NCBI RefSeq assembly: GCF_010548145.1
Contig: NZ_JAAGLN010000001.1
Coordinates: 124,001-188,000 of the forward strand
Direction: 5' to 3'
Length of the DNA stretch: 64,000 bases
From: Streptomyces sp. SID10853
GTDB taxonomy: Bacteria; Actinomycetota; Actinomycetes; Streptomycetales; Streptomycetaceae
The number at the start of each line of letters is the position of its first letter. Positions within the stretch are counted from its first letter, which is position 1. The position numbers and the translations under genes are program-made. Under the pieces are notes generated by a model, which did no database searches, had not been told where the DNA came from, and saw only the letters and a program-made list of their open reading frames with translations. Of this stretch, positions 57,845 to 64,000 are shown one piece after another.

Positions 57845-58438
57845 TCACTCCCCAAATCGCTCGTCGAGTGCCTGGCACACGGCACGGCGGATGTTGCGGT
57901 AGCCGGTGCACCGGCACAGATGCCCGCTGAGCGCGTCGGCGACCTGCTCGTCGTCCGGGCGCGCGGGCTGCTCGGTCAGGGCGGTCGCCGTCATGAGGAA
58001 CCCGGCGGTGCAGAAACCGCACTGCATGCCGTGACACTCGTGGAAGGCGCGCTGCACGGTGCTGAGCGGTGCGTCGCCGGGCGCGAGGCTCTCGACGGTG
58101 CGTACCGCGGTTCCCTCGCACTGGACGGCCAGGGTGAGACAGCTGCGCGACGGTACGTCGTCGATGAGGACGGTGCAGGCCCCGCAGACTCCGTGCTCGC
58201 AGCCGACATGGGTACCGGTGAGGCCGAGCCGGTCGCGAAGGAAGTCGCTGAGCAGCAGCCGGGATTCGACCTGGGCGGTGAAGGACCGGCCGTTGACCGT
58301 GAGGGTGAGGCGGTGCCAGCCGGACGGCTCGGCGAGCGGCGGGGTGCGGGTGACGGCGGGGGCGGTGGTGTGGGCGGTGGTGCGGGCGTCGGCGGTCGGG
58401 ACGCGGGCGTCGGCCGGGGTGGGGACCGAGGGTGTCAT
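57845..58438 (-). CDS. coxS: CoxS-like [2Fe-2S] small subunit
   Basis: 197 aa. The ferredoxin-type cluster motif GCEHGVCGACTVLIDD, with a later Cys in SRSCLTLA, and the second cluster motif CGFCTAGF with CRCTGYRNIRRAV are intact. The Ala/Thr/Pro-rich N-terminal 35 residues are unusual extra length. ATG 58438 overlaps the coxM stop by four bases, and coxL follows directly. Confidence 0.92.
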   Translation of the reverse strand: MTPSVPTPADARVPTADARTTAHTTAPAVTRTPPLAEPSGWHRLTLTVNGRSFTAQVESRLLLSDFLRDRLGLTGTHVGCEHGVCGACTVLIDDVPSRSCLTLAVQCEGTAVRTVESLAPGDAPLSTVQRAFHECHGMQCGFCTAGFLMTATALTEQPARPDDEQVADALSGHLCRCTGYRNIRRAVCQALDERFGE

Positions 58439-59307
58439 GGGCAACGCTCCCAGGCTGTGATGCAGGCGCGGATGAGCAGATGGGCGGCGCCCTCGCGCCG
58501 GTATTCGGCGGTGGCGTGGACGTCGCCGCCGGGGGCGAGACCGGCGTGTACGGCTCGTGCCGCGGCGGCGAGGGCCTGCTCGCCGGCATCGGTGCCGATC
58601 AGCGCGTCCTCGGCGGAGGGCAGGCGTACGGGGACGGGGCCCGCGCCGCAGAAGACCACGCGGGCGGTACGGACGGTGCCCGCGCCGGGGTCCCGTTGCA
58701 GGAGGACGGCGACGCCGACCGTCGCGAAGTCGCCGTGTCTGCGGGACAGTTCGTCGAAGGCCCAGCCGTGGCCCGCGCGGGGCGGCGGGAACACGACTTC
58801 GGTGAGCAGTTCGTCCGGCTCGACGGCCGTGGAGAAGGTGGCGACGAAGAATTCCCCGGCGGTGACCGTGCGGGTGCCGTGCACTCCGGTGATCACGAAG
58901 CGGGCGTCAAGTGCGAGGGCCACGGTGGGCAGTTCGGCGGCGGGGTCGTGGTGCGCGAGGCTGCCGCAGACGGTGCCGCGGTGCCGGATCTGCGGGTGCC
59001 CGATGTGTCCGATGGCGGCGGCCAGCAGCGGCCAGCCGTCACGCACCGCGGTGTCGGCGGCGACGCGTGCCTGCCCGACGGCGGCTCCGATACGGAGCGC
59101 GCCCTCCTCGTCCACGTGAAGGCGGCCGAGTTCCGGGATACGGGTGATGTCCACCAGCAGCTCGGGCCTGGCGAGGCGCATGTTCAGCATGGGAACGAGG
59201 GACTGGCCGCCCGCCATGACCTTGGCCTCCCGCGTCTCGTCGGCCAGGAGGGCGACCGCCTCGCCGACGGTGGCGGGGGCGGTGTAGTCGAAGGGTGTGG
59301 GTTTCAA
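58435..59307 (-). CDS. coxM: CoxM-like FAD-binding medium subunit
   Basis: 290 aa. FAD-binding motifs AGGQSLVPMLNMRLARP (about 32-48) and GTVCGSLAHHDPAAELP (about 110-126). It passes electrons from the iron-sulphur clusters to FAD. The start appears to be TTG 59307; no better ATG or GTG is near. First gene of the coxM-coxS-coxL-coxG operon, divergent from a TetR-MarR regulator. Confidence 0.9.
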   Translation of the reverse strand: MKPTPFDYTAPATVGEAVALLADETREAKVMAGGQSLVPMLNMRLARPELLVDITRIPELGRLHVDEEGALRIGAAVGQARVAADTAVRDGWPLLAAAIGHIGHPQIRHRGTVCGSLAHHDPAAELPTVALALDARFVITGVHGTRTVTAGEFFVATFSTAVEPDELLTEVVFPPPRAGHGWAFDELSRRHGDFATVGVAVLLQRDPGAGTVRTARVVFCGAGPVPVRLPSAEDALIGTDAGEQALAAAARAVHAGLAPGGDVHATAEYRREGAAHLLIRACITAWERCP

Positions 59308-59552
59308 CCTGCTGCCACCTGACCTCTCGGTTCGTCGGGCTCGTTCTGGCTCGTCCTCGCGTCATGGCATGCGGCGGCCAGGGAGCCAGAGAACTATCTA
59401 GTACCTAAAATGATTGACCCCAAAGTTTCATCCTGGCAAGGGGGTGCTCTGGATTTCCGACGATCACCGCCCCTTGTGTCCCCTTATGCCAGATAAGTGC
59501 TGGCCCTCTGTTCGTGCTGTACGGCGGATCCGTTCATTGGCCGTGATCTTTT

Positions 59553-59607
59553 TGAACGGTCGTTTTTCTGTACGCTTGTTCAGGGATACTGGCCTGAACG
59601 CTCGTTT
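59553..59607. promoter_or_regulatory. Two candidate TetR operators in the cox/regulator divergent gap
   Basis: TGAACGGTCGTTT (59553-59565) and TGAACGCTCGTTT (59595-59607) differ by one base. Each contains the palindrome AACG-N2-CGTT. They start 42 bp apart, about four helical turns, 28-82 bp before the regulator ATG. The 327-bp gap has no other evident gene. Confidence 0.7.
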
Positions 59608-59634
59608 AATCTGAAGCGTGTGGACCCAGACGAC

Positions 59635-60918
59635 ATGAACTCCGGCCGCCCGGCGTCCGGCCGACGGCGGCCCGGCTCCCGTGACCCCGAGGGCAACCGT
59701 CAGGCAGTGCTCGACGCGGCCAGGAAGCTGTTCGGTGCCCACGGGTACACGGGGGTGGGGGTGCGTGCCATCGCGGCCGAGGCAGGAGTGGCACCGGGGC
59801 TGGTGATGGCGTACTTCGGTACCAAGGACGGCCTGTTCCGCGAGATGGTCGGCGGTGGGGCGGGCGTCAGCAGGGAAGTGCTCGACGCCGCGTCGCGGGA
59901 CGAGGGCGACCTGCCGGCGGCTCTTGCCCGCGCGTATCTCGACCGCTGGGACCGGCTGCCCGCCGACGACCCCTGGACTGCGCTGATCCGCTCGGCCGTC
60001 GGGCATCCGCCGAGCGCCGACATGCTGCGGACGATCCTCGAGAAGCAGGTCGGTGAACCGCTCGCGCGACTGCTCGGGGACTCTCCCGGGGCCGATGTGC
60101 GTGCCGCCCTGATCCGCAGCATCCTCTTCGGCGTGGTCATGGAGCGCTATCTCTTCGCGCATGAACCGGCGGCTTCGGTCCCCACCGACGAGCTGGCGCC
60201 CGCGCTCACGGAGGTGCTCACCACGGCATTCGGCGATGCACTCGGCGCCGGCCGCTCAGCACGCCCACCGGCACAGGGCTCGGGCAGTTCCGGTAGCTCC
60301 GGCAGCTCGGGTGGTTCCGGCAGCTCCGGCAGCTCGGGTAGTTCCGGCAGCTCCGTCGGCTCGGGCAGTTCCGGCAGCTCCGTCGGCTCCGGTAGTTCTG
60401 GCAACTCCGACAGCCCGGTCAACTCCGGTCAGGGGCCTGCCGTACACCCGGAGCGCGGGCGTCTCGGCGCGGACGATTCGCCCGCCTCCCTGCTCGCCCG
60501 GCTGAATGAGTGCGCGCTGCGCCATCAGACGCTCATGGGCAGGGTCGTGCGCCCGTTCGGGATCAGTCTGTCCGCCTGCGATGTGCTGACGGCCCTGCAT
60601 GACGCGGGCCGCCCCTACCGGCTGACCATGGGTGAGGTCGCGGCAACCGGTGCCATCAGGGCGGGCGGCCTCACCCAGCAGGCCGACCGGATGGAGGCGG
60701 CCGGCCTCATCCGCAGGGAGCGCGACACCGGCGACCGGAGGGTCGTCCGGCTCTCCCTGACCCCCGAGGGCATCGAGCTGGCCGGCCGGGTCGGCGCGGT
60801 GAGGTCCGCCCAGGAGCAGGAGTTGCTGGCCGGAATGAGCGGGGTGGACCGGCGCAGGCTCGGTGCGCTCCTCGACGCCCTGGGGCGCACACTCGGGGCC
60901 GGCGAGCCCGAGCGCTGA
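59635..60918 (+). CDS. TetR-MarR fusion transcriptional regulator
   Basis: 427 aa from ATG 59635 (GTG 59620 is possible). Residues about 17-64 are a TetR HTH (RQAVLDAARKLFGAHGYTGV, VMAYFGTKDGLFREMV) followed by a TetR C-terminal domain to about 205. Residues about 215-265 are a Ser/Gly repeat linker. Residues about 280-420 are a complete MarR domain (MGRVVRPFGISLSACDVLTA, RMEAAGLIRRERDTGDRRVV). Two DNA-binding modules in one chain is unusual. It probably controls the divergent cox operon. Confidence 0.88.
   Translation: MNSGRPASGRRRPGSRDPEGNRQAVLDAARKLFGAHGYTGVGVRAIAAEAGVAPGLVMAYFGTKDGLFREMVGGGAGVSREVLDAASRDEGDLPAALARAYLDRWDRLPADDPWTALIRSAVGHPPSADMLRTILEKQVGEPLARLLGDSPGADVRAALIRSILFGVVMERYLFAHEPAASVPTDELAPALTEVLTTAFGDALGAGRSARPPAQGSGSSGSSGSSGGSGSSGSSGSSGSSVGSGSSGSSVGSGSSGNSDSPVNSGQGPAVHPERGRLGADDSPASLLARLNECALRHQTLMGRVVRPFGISLSACDVLTALHDAGRPYRLTMGEVAATGAIRAGGLTQQADRMEAAGLIRRERDTGDRRVVRLSLTPEGIELAGRVGAVRSAQEQELLAGMSGVDRRRLGALLDALGRTLGAGEPER
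60277..60429 (+). repeat. In-frame Ser/Gly repeat of the TetR-MarR linker
   Basis: Tandem copies of GGCAGCTCCGGTAGTTCC-like units encode about 50 residues of Gly-Ser-Ser. No stop or frame change, so the two DNA-binding halves stay joined. Confidence 0.85.
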
Positions 60919-60933
60919 TCAGCCCTTCGCACA

Positions 60934-61053
60934 GTGTTCCGGGCGGGTCTTCGCAGTGTTCCGCGCGGGTTTTCTCGGTGTCCTGCGGTCTTGTCGGTGT
61001 TCCGCGGGCGTCTCGGTGTTTCGCGGGCGTCTCGGTGTCCCGCGGTCAACTCA
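60934..61053. repeat. Six imperfect 19-22-nt tandem repeats between the fusion regulator and the SRPBCC gene
   Basis: Units start at 60934 and 60956 (22 nt) and at 60978, 60997, 61016 and 61035 (19 nt), all beginning GTGTyCC or GTGTTTC and continuing GCGGGCGTCTCG-like. The last unit contains the stop codon of the minus-strand SRPBCC gene (61051-61053). It fills the convergent gap. Confidence 0.85.
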
Positions 61054-61566
61054 GTGTCCCACGGGTGGGCCTTCCTGCGGGCCGATGACCGGCTCGAACG
61101 TGGCCGTGTAGCGGTCGAAGAACTCCTTCCAGGCGTGGGCGGCGGACGTCTCACCGGCGAGACGGGCCAGGCAGACCTGCCATCCGGCCGCGTTGCGGGC
61201 GGCGATGGCCGGGTCCAGCTCGTCCGTGAACACCAGGCGGGTGCGGCCGCCGGGCTCGGGGGTCAGGGTGAAGCGCAGGGTTTCGTCTCCCCAGGTGTAG
61301 GCGAGGAGACGGGGCTCATCGGCTTCCAGGACCTTTCCGGTCAGCGTCGGTCCGCCGCCGGGGAACGGGAAGCTGATACCGGCGCCCGGCTCCCAGGCGT
61401 CGGCGATGACGTCGCAGGGGAACCACGCCTTGAGTTCTTCGCGGTCGGTGATCGCGCGCCACACCTCCTCGGGCGGCCGGGCCAGGATCCGCTCGAAACG
61501 GATGACCGGCCGGGCGCCCGAGGTGCTGAGTACGGCTTCGGCGGGGGTGCTGGAGTGGTCGTTCAT
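61051..61566 (-). CDS. SRPBCC (AHSA1-type) domain protein
   Basis: 171 aa, START-like fold: VIRFERILARPPEEVWRAIT, then LKAWFPCDVIADAW and LLAYTWGDETLRFTL. Its ATG overlaps the stop of the upstream arsR gene (61563-61566), a very common ArsR-SRPBCC pair. Ligand unknown. Confidence 0.88.
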   Translation of the reverse strand: MNDHSSTPAEAVLSTSGARPVIRFERILARPPEEVWRAITDREELKAWFPCDVIADAWEPGAGISFPFPGGGPTLTGKVLEADEPRLLAYTWGDETLRFTLTPEPGGRTRLVFTDELDPAIAARNAAGWQVCLARLAGETSAAHAWKEFFDRYTATFEPVIGPQEGPPVGH

Positions 61567-61892
61567 GGTGTCCCTTCTTCCAGGTGCCGCTCAAGGCGGT
61601 CCAGGCTCGCGGTCCACAGCTTCCGGTAGGGGGCGAGCCATGCGTCGAGGTCGGCCAGTGGCTCCGGGCGTACCCGGTACAGCCGGCGCTGGGCATCGAC
61701 CCTGACCTCGACCAGTCCCGCGTCGCGCAGCGTGCGCAGATGCTTGGAGACGGTCGGCTGCGCCAGCCCGAGCCGCTCGGCCAGCTCGCCGACGGGCCGC
61801 TCGCCGTCCTTGAGCAGGTCGAGTATGCGTCGGCGGTTCGGTTCGGCGAGGACTTCGATCACGTCACTCGCCGGGGTGTTCGCGGTGCCCAT
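61563..61892 (-). CDS. ArsR-family transcriptional regulator
   Basis: 109 aa with the ArsR winged helix (IEVLAEPNRRRILDLLKDGE, LAQPTVSKHLRTLRDAGLVE). No metal-binding cysteine pattern is visible, so it probably senses an organic ligand or partners with the SRPBCC protein. ATG 61892; an operator-like dyad lies just upstream. Confidence 0.9.
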   Translation of the reverse strand: MGTANTPASDVIEVLAEPNRRRILDLLKDGERPVGELAERLGLAQPTVSKHLRTLRDAGLVEVRVDAQRRLYRVRPEPLADLDAWLAPYRKLWTASLDRLERHLEEGTP

Positions 61893-61915
61893 GCAGACGA
61901 ATATACGCCGCTGGC

Positions 61916-61937
61916 TATATGCCTGCAAGCGCATATA
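61916..61937. promoter_or_regulatory. Candidate ArsR operator
   Basis: Inverted repeat TATATGC-N8-GCATATA, the only AT-rich dyad nearby, 24 bp before the arsR start. Confidence 0.65.
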
Positions 61938-61975
61938 TGGATGCCACCTCTACTGCCGCCTCCCCCTCCTACGAC

Positions 61976-62060
61976 CGTGACCCGCCATGCCCCGACGATG
62001 CCCCGGCGTGACCTGCCATGCCCGCTGGAGCGCCATGACCTGCCATGACCCGCTGGAGCC
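61976..62060. repeat. Imperfect 27-31-nt tandem repeat
   Basis: Two 27-nt copies of CrTGACCTGCCATGmCCCGC... (62007 and 62034) follow a more divergent 31-nt copy at 61976. Non-coding gap between arsR and the MFS gene. Confidence 0.75.
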
Positions 62061-62142
62061 CGCCCGAGCCGGTCGACGCCCACCCGATCCCGCCGGCCCC
62101 TACCCCGGTTCGCCGGCCCCGGACACGCCCACCCCGGACACG

Positions 62143-62188
62143 CCGGAGGCCGCGGTACGACACCTTTGTGTCGTACCGCGGCCTCCGG
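62143..62188. terminator. Strong hairpin terminator of the MFS gene
   Basis: Perfect 21-nt arms (beginning CCGGAGGCCGCGG) around a CTTT loop, 36 bp beyond the MFS stop. Confidence 0.9.
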
Positions 62189-62223
62189 CCTTGCTCAGTA
62201 CGCGGAACGCCGCGACGACCGCG

Positions 62224-64000
62224 TCAGTGGCTCAGGTCCAGGTCGAGGCCCTGCCCGCCCCTGCCGTCCACCAGCAGCGGAACGGCGCTGGGCGCATAAC
62301 CGCTGGCCACCACCGTGTAGTCGCCGGTGTCGAGGTCGTTGAACGTGTACACGCCGTCCGTACCCGTGACGGTCGACCCCACGGTGTTCCCCGCGGCGTC
62401 GAGCAGCGTCACCCGGGCGTCGTCCAGCGGCTCACCCGCGCTGTTGCGGATGGTGCCCTGGACCCGGGCGCCGGGGTCGAGCCGTACCTCGTAGCGGTTG
62501 GCGGAACCGCTGGCGACCTCCGCCGGCACGGCCGTCGGCCGGTGCCCAGCGGCGCTCACCGCGAGGGTGTAGCTGCCGGGCACCAGGTCACCGAAGGCGA
62601 AGTCGCCCGACCCGTCGGCGGTGCCGGATGCGACCACGTCACCACGCATGTCGGTGGCGATGACGAGGGCTCCCGGCAGCGGACGGTCGCCCGGCGCGGC
62701 CAGGACCGTGCCGACGAGGCCGGCCGCACCACTGAGCATCAGGTCGAAGTCGATGGGGCCTTCCCCGACCGCCACCGTCGTCGCCTGCGGCTGCCGTGCG
62801 CCGCCCGAGCCGATCAGGACGTACGTCCCGCCGGCGGGAGCCGCCACGAAGTACCGGCCGTCCGGATCCGTCGTCGTACGGCCGAGCTGCCGGCCGCCCA
62901 GGTCGATCAGGGTGACCACGGCCTGCGGTACGGGCGTGCCGTCGCTGTCGCGGATGTATCCCCTGACGCCCGTACCAGCGGCGTCCGTGATCCCGGCCTG
63001 GTCGTCCGTCTCCGGCCGGGGCGCCGCGTGGCGTCCCGCGGCCGAGGCCGGCAGTGGTTCGGGGACGGCCGCGACGGCGGCCTCGGCCTCGATGGCGGCG
63101 GTCGCCGCACCCTCCTCCTCGGCGGCGCGGGCCTGCAGGCCCGACACGTTGCGCAGCGGCACCTCCTTGGTCCACAGGACCATCAGGAAGCCGACCGCGA
63201 CAACACCCGCCGCGATCAGGAACACCAGGTGCATGGAGTCGGCGAAGCCCTGCTTGAAGGGCTCGGCCAGCCGCGGGTCGAGCTGCTGGATGAACGAGGA
63301 GTCGCTCAGCACACTCGAACCGCCGCCGCCCGCACCGGGGTTCTTGACCATGTCGAGCACCGGCTTGTTGGTCGGGTTCGAGAGCACCTGCGGATCGTGC
63401 AGCGCGGCCTGGAACTGCGGGGTCTGCGCGGCCGACTTGAACGCCGAGGAGATCTTGTCACCGACGTTGCTGAACAGCACCGAGAGGAAGATCGCGGTAC
63501 CGGCGGTGGCGCCCATCTGACGGAAGAACGTGGACGAGGCGGTCGCCACACCCATGTCCTGCGGCGGCACCGCGTTCTGCACGGCGAGTACCAGGGTCTG
63601 CATACAGCCACCGAGGCCGAGGCCGAAGACCAGCATGAAGACCATGGACTCCCACAGGGGGGTGTCCCACTGGACCTTGAAGTGGAAGAGCAGCAGCGCC
63701 GCGACCATCAGGGCGGTGCCGATGATCGGGAAGATCTTGTAGCGGCCGGTCTTCGCGGTGAGCTGGCCCGCCACGATCGACGCGATGATCATGCCGAGCA
63801 TCAGCGGCAGCATTTCGAGGCCGGACCGGGTGGGGCTGGCGCCCTTCACGATCTGCAGGTACTGCGGGATCATCAGCATCCCGCCGAACATGCCCGCACC
63901 GATGAGCACGGACAGCAGACTGGTCTTGCTGAAGATCGAGTTGCGGAACAGCCGCATCGGGATCAGCGCGTCGTCGCCCATCCGGCGCTCCACGAGGATC
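62224..64000 (-). CDS. MFS (DHA2/EmrB-type) exporter with three C-terminal beta-sandwich domains, 5' end outside window
   Basis: C-terminal about 592 codons only; the gene enters from the right edge. About six membrane helices of a drug:H+ antiporter (SLLSVLIGAGMFGGMLMIPQ, VFMLVFGLGLGGCMQTLVLA) and a final helix (HLVFLIAAGVVAVGFLMVLW) are followed by an Ala/Glu linker. Then come three carboxypeptidase-regulatory/CnaB-like domains: GVRGYIRDSDGTPVPQAVVT, LVGTVLAAPGDRPLPGALVI and VQGTIRNSAGEPLDDARVTL. Such a tail on an MFS exporter is uncommon. Confidence 0.88.
   Translation of the reverse strand, partial: ILVERRMGDDALIPMRLFRNSIFSKTSLLSVLIGAGMFGGMLMIPQYLQIVKGASPTRSGLEMLPLMLGMIIASIVAGQLTAKTGRYKIFPIIGTALMVAALLLFHFKVQWDTPLWESMVFMLVFGLGLGGCMQTLVLAVQNAVPPQDMGVATASSTFFRQMGATAGTAIFLSVLFSNVGDKISSAFKSAAQTPQFQAALHDPQVLSNPTNKPVLDMVKNPGAGGGGSSVLSDSSFIQQLDPRLAEPFKQGFADSMHLVFLIAAGVVAVGFLMVLWTKEVPLRNVSGLQARAAEEEGAATAAIEAEAAVAAVPEPLPASAAGRHAAPRPETDDQAGITDAAGTGVRGYIRDSDGTPVPQAVVTLIDLGGRQLGRTTTDPDGRYFVAAPAGGTYVLIGSGGARQPQATTVAVGEGPIDFDLMLSGAAGLVGTVLAAPGDRPLPGALVIATDMRGDVVASGTADGSGDFAFGDLVPGSYTLAVSAAGHRPTAVPAEVASGSANRYEVRLDPGARVQGTIRNSAGEPLDDARVTLLDAAGNTVGSTVTGTDGVYTFNDLDTGDYTVVASGYAPSAVPLLVDGRGGQGLDLDLSH

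Noticed and set aside
55203..59307. True aerobic CO dehydrogenase
   Set aside because: The large subunit lacks the VAYRCSFR loop of form I enzymes; only a CO-dehydrogenase-like hydroxylase can be claimed.
43776..64000. Integrated prophage or conjugative element
   Set aside because: No integrase, transposase, phage structural gene, tRNA attachment site or flanking direct repeat was seen.

Overview
The window is about 64 kb of high-GC actinobacterial chromosome, almost certainly from a Streptomyces or very close relative. It spans the replication origin. The evidence is the gene order gyrA-gyrB-dciA-recF-gnd-dnaN-oriC-dnaA-rpmH-rnpA-yidD-yidC-jag-rsmG-parA-parB, eight copies of the actinomycete parS palindrome GTTTCACGTGAAAC, a DnaA protein with a very long proline/glutamine-rich domain II, a dnaA-dnaN intergenic region packed with DnaA boxes, and a lipid II glycyltransferase of the FemX type.

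Layout. 1-43,775 is conserved core: gyrase, replication initiation (oriC at about 7.07-7.90 kb), the rpmH-rnpA-yidD-yidC-jag-rsmG cluster, parAB, thioredoxin/thioredoxin reductase, an ECF sigma/anti-sigma pair, a pseudokinase next to murJ, CCA-adding enzyme, an LppU-like protein, inositol-phosphate synthase with a PadR regulator, a class A PBP, a GT87-like membrane protein, an alanine-racemase-like protein with femX, the rpsF-ssb-rpsR-rplI operon, a MATE exporter and dnaB. 43,776-64,000 is accessory: alpha/beta hydrolase and MerR regulator (C-terminus frameshifted), CGNR regulator divergent from a haloacid dehalogenase, an EACC1 + caspase-like two-gene module, a 35-codon small gene, a Na+/H+ antiporter, a FUSC-type transporter divergent from a MarR regulator, a coxMSLG-like molybdenum hydroxylase operon divergent from an unusual TetR-MarR fusion regulator, an ArsR/SRPBCC pair, and an MFS exporter (5' end outside the window) carrying C-terminal beta-sandwich repeats.

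How it works together. DnaA acts at oriC, and DnaA-box-like sequences also lie upstream of dnaA, parA and dnaB. ParA/ParB act on the parS array spread over at least 37 kb. DciA and DnaB handle helicase loading, gyrase and DnaN support elongation, and Ssb covers single strands. YidD/YidC, MurJ, the PBP and FemX make this also a cell-envelope neighbourhood.

Points most worth following: the EACC1/caspase/transmembrane/PH-like module; parS sites nested in larger perfect palindromes at gene ends; the TetR-MarR fusion joined by a Ser/Gly repeat linker; a collagen-like G-x-y insertion inside the CoxL-like subunit; two transporters with extra C-terminal beta-sandwich domains; and a striking abundance of imperfect 12-27-nt tandem repeats at gene ends in the accessory half.
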